Below the pieces are notes generated by a model that was given only the letters and a program-made list of their open reading frames with translations, made no database searches and was not told where the DNA came from. From Labrys sedimenti (GTDB taxonomy: Bacteria > Pseudomonadota > Alphaproteobacteria > Rhizobiales > Labraceae): a DNA stretch of 64,000 nucleotides. Each line of letters opens with the position of its first letter. The stretch's first letter is position 1. The stretch covers positions 42,204 through 106,203 of the forward strand of contig NZ_JAXOUF010000017.1 of the NCBI RefSeq assembly GCF_034424805.1, written 5' to 3'. Positions 1 to 8,687 of the stretch are shown piece after piece. A program made the translations under genes and the position numbers.

Positions 1-1004
1 TAGCTATAGCCCGTGGCCAGCACGATCACGTCGGCCTGGCTGAATTCGATGCCGCCGTCGAAGCCATTGCGCATCACCAGCCGGAAGCCGCCGGCGTTCT
101 GCTCGACATCCAGCACTTCGCGATGCGGCATCAGCCGGGCCTGGGGGCCGCCGCGCTCGATATGGCGCAGCGTGTAGAGGCGGCGATAGATCTCCGACAG
201 CGTGGAAGCCGAAACGCCGTCGCTCGCCAGTTTCTCGCGCTCCACGGTGGACAGGCGCCGCCCTTCGGCGAGGTTGTGGAAGTTGCGCACATAGTGCGGC
301 GTGAACAATTCGTTGGTGAAGGGTGTGGCATCGAGCGGCTGGAAGTTCGGGCGCAGGCTGATCCAGTCGACCGATGCAGCCGCAGCTTCGCCCGCTCCCA
401 GCAGATGAAGCAGGATCTCAGCGCCGCTCTGCCCGCCGCCGATCACCGCCACGCGCTTGCCCGCGGCACGAGCGAGTTCGAAGGCGGCGCGCGAGGAGTG
501 GAAATGGTTCTGGCCGGTCAGCTTGCGTACGAAGTCGGGCTGGTAGGGCTGCAGGCCGATGCCGAGTGCGACATTGCGGGCTTCGACCGTGCCGTTGTCC
601 GTCTGCAGGATGAAATTGCGGCCATCGAAATCGAGGGCCTGCACGTCCTCGCCAAAGCGCAGGCTGTCCAGGCCCTTGGCGACCCAGGCCAGGTAATTGG
701 CGAATTCCTGGCGCGGCACGTCGGCGAACTCGGCATTGATGAAGTCATAGAAGCGCCGATGCGCGACGAGATAGGCGATGAAGCTCCATGGGCTGGTCGG
801 ATTGGTGGCCGTGACCAGGTCCTTCAGGAACGAGGTCTGCAGCGTCACGTCGGGGAGCATCATGCCCGGATGCCAGTTGAAGCGTTCGCGCTTCTCGAAG
901 AAGGCGGCTTCGACGCCGTCGATGGCATCGAGCTGGGCGGCGAGGCTGAGGTTGAACGGGCCGATGCCGATGCCGGCGAGGTCGAGCGGATTGCGCTGTG
1001 TCAT
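1..1004 (-). CDS. iucD: Lysine/ornithine N-monooxygenase, IucD family (partial, runs off left edge)
   Basis: FAD/NADPH-dependent N-hydroxylating monooxygenase that would make the hydroxamate precursor (N6-hydroxylysine in aerobactin synthesis). The reading frame is open from the ATG at 1004 to the window edge, about 334 residues; family members are about 425-450, so the C-terminus lies outside. An FAD-binding motif GIGIGPFNLSL is at about residues 11-21, followed by an FFEK-x-FNWHPGM segment typical of the family. A dinucleotide-binding motif VIGGGQSGAEI lies in the middle and LATGY near the window edge. The start overlaps the iucC stop as ATGA, so it is probably translationally coupled. Last visible gene of iucABCD. 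Lysine as substrate is inferred from gene order; ornithine cannot be excluded. Confidence 0.9.
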   Translation of the reverse strand, partial: MTQRNPLDLAGIGIGPFNLSLAAQLDAIDGVEAAFFEKRERFNWHPGMMLPDVTLQTSFLKDLVTATNPTSPWSFIAYLVAHRRFYDFINAEFADVPRQEFANYLAWVAKGLDSLRFGEDVQALDFDGRNFILQTDNGTVEARNVALGIGLQPYQPDFVRKLTGQNHFHSSRAAFELARAAGKRVAVIGGGQSGAEILLHLLGAGEAAAASVDWISLRPNFQPLDATPFTNELFTPHYVRNFHNLAEGRRLSTVEREKLASDGVSASTLSEIYRRLYTLRHIERGGPQARLMPHREVLDVEQNAGGFRLVMRNGFDGGIEFSQADVIVLATGYS

Positions 1005-2860
1005 GCCTGGACTCCTGCGGATTTGTCGGCGAAACCGCGGTCCCGGAAGGGGCGGGATTCGCGTTCGGCGAGATGAAGGGGATTGTCGAGTTCGCTGCCC
1101 AGGCTCGGCACCGGGCGGCGATTGGCATCGCCATAGCCGATAGCGAGCCGGACGCGGTTGATGCAGATGCGCGGCACCTTCGGGGTGAAGAGGTCGAATA
1201 GCTCGAAGCGTTCCGCGAGATCGGGATGGCGTGCCTGATAGAGGCGCAGGCACCGCGCCAGTACGCCGTAGAACTCGATTTCCGGGAAACGATCGTGGCT
1301 TGCGAGCGCATCGGAAAGAAAGCGCAGCACGCTGGCGAAATGCCCGGTCTGCAGGTGCTGCAGGAGATGGGCCGCCGGCCGCTTCAGCAGGGCTTCACGG
1401 ATGGTGGGCGCGAGGTCGGCCGCTTCTGGGAATGCCTGGTCGACGAGGTCGACGTCGCCCTGAAGGTCCTTCAGCGCGACGCCGCAGGGAACGGCGCCGT
1501 CGAGCAGCACGGTGATGTTCTGGCCATGGGCGATGAAGCCCACGCCATAGCGGCAGAGGAAGTGGTAGAGCGGCAGGACGACGGCATCGAACAGGCGCGC
1601 CAGCCAGGCCTCATGCGTTAGGCCCGAAGACGCGATCAGAGTGCTCGCGAGCGGCACGCCGGCAAAGTCGCTCTTGACGAGGGCGCCGAGCATCAGGGGG
1701 CGGCGCCCCGCGGCGAGGCCGGCTTCCGGGCTTTCGCGCCAGATCACGCCCAGCATTTCGCGGAACTGGTAGGGCGCGTCGGGAATGCGCTCGTAGAGGG
1801 GATGGGGATAGAAGGCGCCCGCGCATTCGCGCAGCACCAGCGCGTTGGAGAGCTCGGGATCCTGCCTGGTCTTGTCGGCGAGCCAGTTCGAGAAGGCCGG
1901 GCCAACCGCCATGTATTTGCCGGGTACGCCGCGCCAGGCCGAAGTGTTGAGGATGGTGAGCGAGAGCTTGAGGTGGAGCTTGGCCGGCGAGGACGCATTG
2001 GCGAGGGTGCGCAGCGACTGCAGGGGACGGTAGGCATCGCCGAAGAGCCCGAGCGGCACGATGCGTCTGGCCGCGATCTCGCCGGCGAACTGCGCCACGA
2101 TCATGTTGTCCCACTGCCAGGGATGCACCGGCAGGAGCATGAAGCGCGCCGGATCGAGGCCCGCCGCCTGGCAGGCGGCCTGCAGTCTCTCGCGCTCGTT
2201 CTCGCCGAGGGAGGCGACGAGCAGCGCCTCCTCGTCGATGTCCCCGGCCAGGCTGAGGCGGCAGCGACTGCGGTCCGCGGCCAGCCAGAACAGCTGGAAG
2301 GTCGGCTGGAACTCGGGCGCGTAACGGGAGAAGTCGCCGAGGCCCCAGCCGATCCGGCCCTTGCTGGCCGGCGCCTTGGGATGGCCGTCGAGATAGGCCT
2401 GGACCTGGTCATCCGGCAGGGCCAGCAGATGTTCGCTTTCACCGGAGCCGGCCATGGTCGCGATGCGGGCATCCGCCAGCAAGGTGCTGAACAGCTCCTT
2501 GGCGTAGATGCACAGCGTGTCCGGCTCGATATCCAGGGTTTCGCGGGCATCGAGCATGAAGCCGGCGGCATCGTCGGCCGGGCGCAAGGCGGCGCCGTCC
2601 TGCCGCATCAGGCTGGCCGTATCGATCGACAGATTGCCCCAGATGCGGCGCACGGCCTTGAAGCGATAGGCGAGCCCTCCCGCAAAGCGCAGGATCCACT
2701 GGGTGCCCTCGGCATTGGTGGGCTCGGGTGCGAGGCCTTCCTCGAAGGCGAGTTCGCTGATCGCCTTGGCGATGACGGCCCGGTTCAACGAGAGCCAGAG
2801 CCCGGCGTCGATCGGGCTGCCGTCGGGCAGGGGTCCAAGGGTTGGCGTGCCTTGGGTCAT
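1001..2860 (-). CDS. iucC: Aerobactin synthetase IucC-type NIS synthetase
   Basis: NRPS-independent siderophore (NIS) synthetase of the IucA/IucC family, 619 residues. It would use ATP to couple the second hydroxamate amine to the citryl intermediate made by IucA. The HPKAPASKGR motif at residues 160-169 and HPWQW at 246-250 are the conserved nucleotide/citrate-site signatures. A C-terminal FhuF-like region completes the usual two-part fold. E. coli IucC is about 580 residues, so the length fits. It overlaps iucB upstream and iucD downstream by four bases each. Third in the order iucA-B-C-D, which is why it is called IucC rather than IucA. Confidence 0.92.
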   Translation of the reverse strand: MTQGTPTLGPLPDGSPIDAGLWLSLNRAVIAKAISELAFEEGLAPEPTNAEGTQWILRFAGGLAYRFKAVRRIWGNLSIDTASLMRQDGAALRPADDAAGFMLDARETLDIEPDTLCIYAKELFSTLLADARIATMAGSGESEHLLALPDDQVQAYLDGHPKAPASKGRIGWGLGDFSRYAPEFQPTFQLFWLAADRSRCRLSLAGDIDEEALLVASLGENERERLQAACQAAGLDPARFMLLPVHPWQWDNMIVAQFAGEIAARRIVPLGLFGDAYRPLQSLRTLANASSPAKLHLKLSLTILNTSAWRGVPGKYMAVGPAFSNWLADKTRQDPELSNALVLRECAGAFYPHPLYERIPDAPYQFREMLGVIWRESPEAGLAAGRRPLMLGALVKSDFAGVPLASTLIASSGLTHEAWLARLFDAVVLPLYHFLCRYGVGFIAHGQNITVLLDGAVPCGVALKDLQGDVDLVDQAFPEAADLAPTIREALLKRPAAHLLQHLQTGHFASVLRFLSDALASHDRFPEIEFYGVLARCLRLYQARHPDLAERFELFDLFTPKVPRICINRVRLAIGYGDANRRPVPSLGSELDNPLHLAERESRPFRDRGFADKSAGVQA

Positions 2861-3948
2861 AGCACCACCTCCCGGAAGAAGCGCTCACGCTGGCAGCACA
2901 CCAGCGCCGCACGCTTATGCGGGAAGTCGAATTCCTTCACCTTGTCATAGGCGGTCTGGGCGCAATAGCTCAGCATCTTCTGGTGGGAGGCGCGGGGCTC
3001 GCCGACCACCCGGCGCGTGCGCGGCTCGTCGAGGAACAGGCTGTGGGTCACCGAGCGGAACCATGTGCCGGTCCTGGCGCGGCCGAGGTGGCGGGAATTG
3101 CCGATCAGGCCGTGCCAGCCGCGGTCGTAGTCCTCCGCGTCGTAGAAGGGGCCGAGCCGGTCTTCCTTGGCCCAGTAGAATTCGAAATAGCCGGAGGGCT
3201 CGTCGCCCAGGCTGCCGATCACGCCGAAGATGTGCGGATCGGCTTCCTGCTCGGCGAGATAGCGGTCGAGCTCGGCCTCACTCTGGGCCAGCTCCCAGAA
3301 GAAGGCGACGCGGGGCTGGTTCATCCAGCCATGGAAAAGCTTGAGATCGCGGCGGCGGTCGATGGCGCGTATCGAAAGCGTGGTCCCCAGTTCGGGGATC
3401 CAGCGATGGTAGAAGGTGCCGGTCGGCTGCGGCGGCCGCAGGGGCGGCAGGCGGTCCTGCGGTCCGATGGCGGAGCGGATCTCGGGAAAGGCACGCAGCC
3501 CCTCGGGCCGGTGCCAGAGCAAGGGTAGCTGGTAGAAATGCTCGCGCGCGATGCGCACGGCGCTGGCGCCCGTCTCCTCATCCGTCACCGTCTGTACGGC
3601 AAGAGGGAGCAGGGCCGGCCTGAAGGCGACATCGGGCAGGAGCAGGGCGGCCATGGCGGGGAAGAGCTGGAAGGCGGCTTCCACCAGGATGGCAATGGCA
3701 TGGACATCGCCGGGATGGGTCGCATCGGGCTGGCGGATGGCAAGGATGCCCGGCCCGTCCCCCTCGGGGGGGCGGAGCCCGGCCCGCCCGATCGTCGCCG
3801 AGCCGGCCTGGGCGACCAGCTCCAGGCTCCCGTCCGCCTGCAAACGGCTCTCGATGACAGCCTCGCCGCCAAAACCGAGAGGCCAGTGCCGGCTCGGCGC
3901 CGGGGAAACGGCAACATCGGTGGGATCGATCTTCATCTGCAGGGTCAT
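2857..3948 (-). CDS. iucB: N6-hydroxylysine acetyltransferase, IucB family (GNAT)
   Basis: Acyl-CoA-dependent acetyltransferase, 363 residues, that would acetylate the hydroxylamine made by IucD to give a hydroxamate. The C-terminal half (about 170-350) is the AlcB/IucB-type GNAT domain: it begins FYHRWIPELG, has a W-x-N-x-P-R-V-x-x-F-W segment, and later GWHGLIGNSRHLGRARTG and VVGEPRASHQKM stretches typical of the siderophore acetyltransferase family. Its length is nearer IucB (about 315) than the shorter RhbD of rhizobactin (about 196). ATG at 3948 overlaps the iucA stop, and its stop overlaps the iucC start. Confidence 0.9.
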   Translation of the reverse strand: MTLQMKIDPTDVAVSPAPSRHWPLGFGGEAVIESRLQADGSLELVAQAGSATIGRAGLRPPEGDGPGILAIRQPDATHPGDVHAIAILVEAAFQLFPAMAALLLPDVAFRPALLPLAVQTVTDEETGASAVRIAREHFYQLPLLWHRPEGLRAFPEIRSAIGPQDRLPPLRPPQPTGTFYHRWIPELGTTLSIRAIDRRRDLKLFHGWMNQPRVAFFWELAQSEAELDRYLAEQEADPHIFGVIGSLGDEPSGYFEFYWAKEDRLGPFYDAEDYDRGWHGLIGNSRHLGRARTGTWFRSVTHSLFLDEPRTRRVVGEPRASHQKMLSYCAQTAYDKVKEFDFPHKRAALVCCQRERFFREVVL

Positions 3949-5735
3949 GCCGCGACCTCCGCAATGGGGTTGCGCAGGGGCACGTAGCCGGCGAGAGGAT
4001 CGGTCACTTCGGTGTTTTCATTGATGTTGCGGAAGCAGATCATGAAGTTTCCTTTGCTGCCGAGCGTCGGCGCGTTGAGGAGATAGGTGAGGCAGGTCTT
4101 GTCGGCGAGCGGCAGGGCGGCAAGCTCTTCGAGGAAGGCACGCAGATCACCGATCAGGATGTCCTCGGCGACGAGACGTGAGGTACCGAGCGCGCCGATC
4201 ACCGCGAAGACCGAATTGACGAGGAGGTAATAGCCCACGAGCTGGGCCGCTTCGGCCGAGTTGAAGACATGGCCTGCCTTCATCGGGCTGTCGGGCGCCT
4301 TCGCGGCGAGCTCGGGCAGGAATTCGCGGATATAGCCGGTGCCCTGGCAGTCGCGGAAATGCACGGCCACCGGCCAGCCTTCGGCGAGTTCGACCACGAT
4401 ATTCTGCTGATGCGCGCCGAAGAGCAGGCCGATATCGGCCTGGATCTGCAGGAAGGGCGCCACGACCTTGTCGAGGAACTGGCGGAACCAGCGACGGGCT
4501 ACTGCGCCGGGATCGGCCGGCTCCTGCCCGGCAATGCGCCGGATGAGGGCGGCGAGGGCGCTGTCATGCCCGTCAGGATAGATCTCGCAAAGAGCGGCCA
4601 GCACGGCGGCAGGCGGCTGGCTCGCTCCCTTGAACGGATTTTCGCGCAGGATCACCGTGGTCTGCGGCAAGGCCTTGCCATCGGCATCCTGCAGCAGGAG
4701 AAAAGCGGGTTCGCCCATCACCTTGAAGCTCGGGAAACGACGGGCGATGGCCTGGCCGACTTCGCCGGCCAGGAGGCGGTCGATCTCGATGCCGCGCTCG
4801 CATTCGCGGGTTTCGATGACCCGGCGCGAATTGGTGAGGCGCAGGCTGAGCGAGAATTTCAGCATCCAGCCGGCATGGGGGGCATGGATGGCGCGCAGCG
4901 AGGAGGTGGCCTGCCAGGGGGAGCCGGCATGGCCGAGATCCTTCAGAAGGCCGCGGCGGAACAGCCCGTCAATCGCCGGGTCAAGCGCCAGCTGGGCTGC
5001 CTGCCAGGGATGCATCGGCAGCAGGATACGGTCCTTCGCGGCCTTCACGACCTCCGGATCCATCGCAGGATCCCCGGCGGCCAGGCTCTGGCAGAGCTCG
5101 GCAGCGGTGTCGGTACGCGAACTGTCCTGGAGCACCAGAGCGGGATCGGCGGTCCACCAGCGCAAGGCGAATCCGCTCCGATACTCGGGAGCGAAGCGCC
5201 GGGAATCCTCCAGGGTGAACTGGTCCCGGCTGCGCGGCGTGGGATGCACGGCATGGCCGAAGCGCAGCGAGCCTTCCGCTTCGGCGAAGCTGGGGTCGCG
5301 CTGGGCGAAATAGGCGTCGGGGGACGGGACACGCGCCGCCACGTCCTCGATGTTCCTGATGCTGTCCAACACCCGTGACAGGAAAGTCAGGCTCCTGTCC
5401 TTGTCGGCGCTGCCGACGATGTCCGGCTCGCTGGCGAGCAGGAAGACGAAGTCCTGGAAGCTGATCGGGCGCGGTGGTGCCATGCCCGAGAATTCCAGGA
5501 AGGGCGGGCGGAAGCCGTGATAGGCCGCCCGCGATCGATGCGTCACTTCGATGGCGACATGACCGCCCCGGCGCGGCAGGGGAAAGCGGGCGAGAAGCCG
5601 GCCGTTTCCGGCGCTGCCGTCTTCATGTTCCATCGTCCAACCCTGCCATTCGCGCATCAGGCTGTTCAGGAAAGCGCGCATGGAGACGTCGTGGGCGGTG
5701 TCGATGGATCGTCTGATCAGGTCGATGGCGTTCAT
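3945..5735 (-). CDS. iucA: NIS synthetase IucA, first condensation step
   Basis: IucA/IucC-family synthetase, 596 residues from the ATG at 5735. It would activate citrate and condense it with the first acetyl-hydroxy-diamine. HPTPRSR at about residues 164-170 and HPWQ at 242-245 are visible, with KFSLSLRLTN and AHQQN further on; the C-terminal third is FhuF-like. I prefer 5735 because AAGGA lies five bases upstream; an in-frame TTG at 5768 would add 11 residues without a clear ribosome site. First gene of a tightly overlapping iucABCD unit, transcribed away from the ShiF-like exporter gene across an AT-rich 153-bp gap. Confidence 0.92.
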   Translation of the reverse strand: MNAIDLIRRSIDTAHDVSMRAFLNSLMREWQGWTMEHEDGSAGNGRLLARFPLPRRGGHVAIEVTHRSRAAYHGFRPPFLEFSGMAPPRPISFQDFVFLLASEPDIVGSADKDRSLTFLSRVLDSIRNIEDVAARVPSPDAYFAQRDPSFAEAEGSLRFGHAVHPTPRSRDQFTLEDSRRFAPEYRSGFALRWWTADPALVLQDSSRTDTAAELCQSLAAGDPAMDPEVVKAAKDRILLPMHPWQAAQLALDPAIDGLFRRGLLKDLGHAGSPWQATSSLRAIHAPHAGWMLKFSLSLRLTNSRRVIETRECERGIEIDRLLAGEVGQAIARRFPSFKVMGEPAFLLLQDADGKALPQTTVILRENPFKGASQPPAAVLAALCEIYPDGHDSALAALIRRIAGQEPADPGAVARRWFRQFLDKVVAPFLQIQADIGLLFGAHQQNIVVELAEGWPVAVHFRDCQGTGYIREFLPELAAKAPDSPMKAGHVFNSAEAAQLVGYYLLVNSVFAVIGALGTSRLVAEDILIGDLRAFLEELAALPLADKTCLTYLLNAPTLGSKGNFMICFRNINENTEVTDPLAGYVPLRNPIAEVAA

Positions 5736-5888
5736 GGTGTTCCTTTTCAGCAGAACTCCAAATTGCAAAGTAGATATGGAAATTGCTACTTGTACAATTT
5801 ATAATACTTCTACATTTTTTCTAAAACTACTATTGAATTCCCTAGAGTTTGTTTCTAGTTGAATCAAGAAAATTGTTTGGAGAAAAGC
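5736..5888. promoter_or_regulatory. Divergent promoter region, iucA / shiF-like
   Basis: AT-rich 153-bp gap between the divergent iucA and exporter genes, in contrast to the GC-rich genes around it. It must hold both promoters. A short inverted repeat CTAGA-N7-TCTAG lies at about 5843-5859, just before the exporter ribosome site GGAG (5879-5882). I see no convincing Fur, Irr or RirA box, so the iron-responsive element is unassigned. Control by the AraC-type regulator at 11078 is likely by analogy with RhrA in Sinorhizobium. Confidence 0.6.
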
Positions 5889-7100
5889 ATGGCTGGAGAC
5901 AGCGCCTCTGTTTCGCGTGCGGACAGTCTTCGCCTGGCGCTGATCGCCGCCTCGTCGGGCTTCGGGCAGTCGGCCCTGCTGGCGTTGGTGCCGATCGTCA
6001 CGGAAAGGACGGGGCTGGCGTCGCCGCAGATCGGCGCCGTCGCCTTCCTGGGCGCGCTGGTCTTCCTGGTTGCGGCTCCGCTCTGGGGGCATCACGGCAC
6101 GGCATGGCGGATCAAGCCGTTCTTCGCCGGGCTTGCCTGCCTGATGGTTGTAGGCCAGGGGCTGTTTGCGGGGGCGCTCCATGTCGGAGTGCCCGCGGCC
6201 GCGCTCGGACTCCTGCTGGTCTCGCGCCTGCTCTACAGCGTCGGTGCTGCCGGCGTGATGCCGCACGCCCAGGCCGCCATCGTGCAGCGCAGCGCCACCG
6301 AGCGTCGGCCGGCCGCACTGGCCAATCTCAGCGCCGGCTTGAATGTCGGTCGCATCGCCGGCTCCCTGGTGACGCTGGGCGCGGGAGCCGGCGTCATCGT
6401 GCCCGTCATCATGATGGTCGCCAGCCCGCTGCTGCTGCTCTGCGCTCCGAACCTGCCGGCTGCTCCCCCAATCGCCAAGAAGGCTGAAAGCTCGAGCAGG
6501 CGTGCCAATATCCGGCGTGTCCTGCCTCTGCTCGCTGTCGGTTTTGCACTGACCTTCGGCTTCGGCCAGATCCAGCTCGTGCTCGGCCTGTTCCTGCAGC
6601 ACCGCTTCGGCCTTGATGCCGTCGCCGCCGCGGGGCTTGGAGGCGCCACCTATGCCGCGGTGGCGGTCGCCATGATCGCGACGCAGATCCTGCTCGTGCC
6701 GCGCCTTGCCTTCCAGCTCGGGCGCAATATGCGCTGGGGCATTGCCGGCTTCGCGCTGGGGTGCCTCGCCATCATCCTGGCACCCGTGCCCTGGCTGGTG
6801 CCGGCCGGTGCGGTCTGGGCCGGCATCGGGCTTGCCGTGGCGACGCCCGCCTATACGGCCTGCCTCGCCCAGCGTGTCGCGGCGCATCGCCAGGCGGGAG
6901 CCGCCGGCTGGCTCGCCAGCACCCACGCCGCCGGACAGGGGCTGGGCGCACTCTGCGGCGGCGCCGCCTTCGCCTTGTCGCCGGAGCTGCCCTTCATCAC
7001 GGCCGTCGGCATCGCGATCGTAACCTGCCTCGCTTTGCTGCGTCTGGACGACCGCGCCCAGGATGAGGAGGTGTCCCGGGATCATGGCGTCGCCCCCTGA
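5889..7100 (+). CDS. MFS transporter, ShiF-like putative aerobactin exporter
   Basis: Major facilitator protein of 403 residues with about 12 hydrophobic segments. Start chosen at ATG 5889 because GGAG sits six bases upstream; a TTG at 5859 is also open. In enteric aerobactin loci, ShiF is an MFS protein of about 400 residues encoded divergently just upstream of iucA, which is exactly this arrangement, so siderophore export is the best guess. Substrate is inferred from position only. The 3' end overlaps the convergent rhtX gene by 19 bp, so the two mRNAs are complementary at their ends. Confidence 0.8.
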   Translation: MAGDSASVSRADSLRLALIAASSGFGQSALLALVPIVTERTGLASPQIGAVAFLGALVFLVAAPLWGHHGTAWRIKPFFAGLACLMVVGQGLFAGALHVGVPAAALGLLLVSRLLYSVGAAGVMPHAQAAIVQRSATERRPAALANLSAGLNVGRIAGSLVTLGAGAGVIVPVIMMVASPLLLLCAPNLPAAPPIAKKAESSSRRANIRRVLPLLAVGFALTFGFGQIQLVLGLFLQHRFGLDAVAAAGLGGATYAAVAVAMIATQILLVPRLAFQLGRNMRWGIAGFALGCLAIILAPVPWLVPAGAVWAGIGLAVATPAYTACLAQRVAAHRQAGAAGWLASTHAAGQGLGALCGGAAFALSPELPFITAVGIAIVTCLALLRLDDRAQDEEVSRDHGVAP

Positions 7101-8320
7101 GGGCGGGCGACATTCGCCAGCAACCGCACGGTGGCAAGGACGGCAATGGCCGAGAGGGCGGTGGCGAGGCCGAAGAGCGCGCCATAGCCCATGAGGTCGG
7201 CGAGCTTGCCCGAGATCAGCGAGCCCACGAGATAGACCACCATCTGGGCGCAGGCCAGGATGGTGAAGTCGGTGCCGGGCTGGTCCGACGAGGTCACCGT
7301 CATGAACAGGCTGTAGAGCGCGACGATCTCCATGTAGCGGATGAAGGTCTGGAAGCCGGCGGCGCCGAACAGGGGCCAGGCGCCTGTGACGATGCCGAGG
7401 GCATGCGCGGCGAAGAGGGCAAAGCACAAAGTGCGCAGGCCGCCGAGCAGGCCGAGCGTGGCTGCGGTGCCATAGCGCTTGACCAGGAGAGCAGCAATCG
7501 CCGATCCAGCAAGTCCCGCCGTCGCCGCCGAAATGCCGGAAAGATAGCCGATGCGGTCGAGCGGCACGCCGGCATCGACGAGATAGGGGCCCTCCATTGC
7601 CTTCACCAGGCCTTCGCTCATCCGGTAGATCAGCGCAATCCACAACACCGTGCGGATTTCGGGGCGCCGGAGGAAGGCCATGATGGAGGGCCGCGTCAGC
7701 CGGTCGGAGGGTGCGGCGGGCGCCTCCCACATCGCGAAGGCGGCGATCAGCGGCAGGGCCGAGAAGGCGGCGATGACCAGGAGCATGCCGACCCAGCCGA
7801 CATGGTGGTAGAGCACCAGGCCGAGCGTGCCGCCGATCACCACGCCGAAGGCCACTGAGCCGCCCTGGATGGCATTGCCGATGGGGCGGTCTTCCGGAGC
7901 CAGATATTTGGCGGCATAGCCGTCGGTGGCGATGTCCTGGGTTGAGACCAGCAGCGCGGTGACGAGGCCGATGCCCAGGATGCCGCCGACATGCGTCGGG
8001 CCGAGCGGCAGCAGCGCCAGGATGGAGGCGATCACGCCGAGCTGGGTGAGGATCACCCACCCCGCCCGATGGGCCCGGGCGAAGGGCCTGACGCGGTCGA
8101 CCAGCGGCGCCCACAGGAATTTCAGCACCAGCGGCAGGAAGAGCAGGCTGAGATAGCCGATCGCCGTGCGCGAGACGCCTGCCTCGCGCATGATGGGAGG
8201 CAGGGCGGCCGCGATCAGATAGGAGGGAATGGCCTGGGCCAGGTAAAGGCCGCCCAGCACCGCGAACAGGCGCAGGCGGCCGGGCCTCGAAGCAGGAATG
8301 TCCTGGGCGAGCGCCGTCAT
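7082..8320 (-). CDS. rhtX: RhtX/FptX-family siderophore importer (MFS)
   Basis: Inner-membrane permease of 412 residues with about 12 membrane segments. RhtX (rhizobactin 1021) and FptX (pyochelin) import ferric siderophores through the inner membrane as single proteins in place of an ABC system. Family features visible near the N-terminus are GLYLAQAIPSYLI, PPIMREAG and KFLWAPLVDR. The ATG at 8320 overlaps the stop of the 122-residue gene upstream (ATGA). Third gene of a receptor-orf122-rhtX operon. No fhuBCD-type genes are in the window, consistent with this being the only inner-membrane route for the siderophore here. Confidence 0.88.
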   Translation of the reverse strand: MTALAQDIPASRPGRLRLFAVLGGLYLAQAIPSYLIAAALPPIMREAGVSRTAIGYLSLLFLPLVLKFLWAPLVDRVRPFARAHRAGWVILTQLGVIASILALLPLGPTHVGGILGIGLVTALLVSTQDIATDGYAAKYLAPEDRPIGNAIQGGSVAFGVVIGGTLGLVLYHHVGWVGMLLVIAAFSALPLIAAFAMWEAPAAPSDRLTRPSIMAFLRRPEIRTVLWIALIYRMSEGLVKAMEGPYLVDAGVPLDRIGYLSGISAATAGLAGSAIAALLVKRYGTAATLGLLGGLRTLCFALFAAHALGIVTGAWPLFGAAGFQTFIRYMEIVALYSLFMTVTSSDQPGTDFTILACAQMVVYLVGSLISGKLADLMGYGALFGLATALSAIAVLATVRLLANVARPQGATP

Positions 8321-8685
8321 GCCGTCTCCATATGCTGTGCGATGAAGCGCCTGGCGGCCTGCTCGTCGGACGTCGCGGTCAGCGGCATCGACCACAGGCG
8401 CTGGAAGGTTTCGATCATGCGCGGATTGGCGTCCGGCCGGACGATGGCGAGCGCACGGCAGTGGCGCTCGAAGCGTTCGCGCGTCGCCTTGAACCAGAGC
8501 GCCTGCTCGCGCTCGCCGGCCTGGGAGAGCCCGCCGCCGCCGGCGAAAACAGCCAGCAGGGCAAAGGCGCTCTCGTTGCGGCCGATTTCGATCAGCGCGT
8601 CGAGATAGGCCCGCTCGTCCCGGTCCCCATAGGGCGGCAGGTAGCGCAGGATCACGAGCGGGCCGTGCTTGTCGAGTTCCACCAT
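8317..8685 (-). CDS. Conserved hypothetical protein between receptor and RhtX
   Basis: A 122-residue soluble protein with no signal peptide or membrane segment. I do not recognise a named domain. It is rich in Arg, Glu and Ala, with segments RDERAYLDALIEIGRNE and FERHCRALAIVRPD that suggest an alpha/beta fold. It starts two bases after the receptor stop and overlaps the rhtX start by four bases, so it is translated from the same mRNA and probably works with siderophore uptake or handling of iron after uptake. Function unknown. Confidence 0.75.
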   Translation of the reverse strand: MVELDKHGPLVILRYLPPYGDRDERAYLDALIEIGRNESAFALLAVFAGGGGLSQAGEREQALWFKATRERFERHCRALAIVRPDANPRMIETFQRLWSMPLTATSDEQAARRFIAQHMETA

Positions 8686-8687
8686 GT

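Noticed and set aside
123..1076. Long plus-strand open frame opposite iucD and similar long frames opposite most genes (for example 1802-2950, 15734-17365, 26395-27762, 55952-57181)
   Set aside because: Antisense shadows caused by high GC content; the opposite strand carries a recognised protein in each case.
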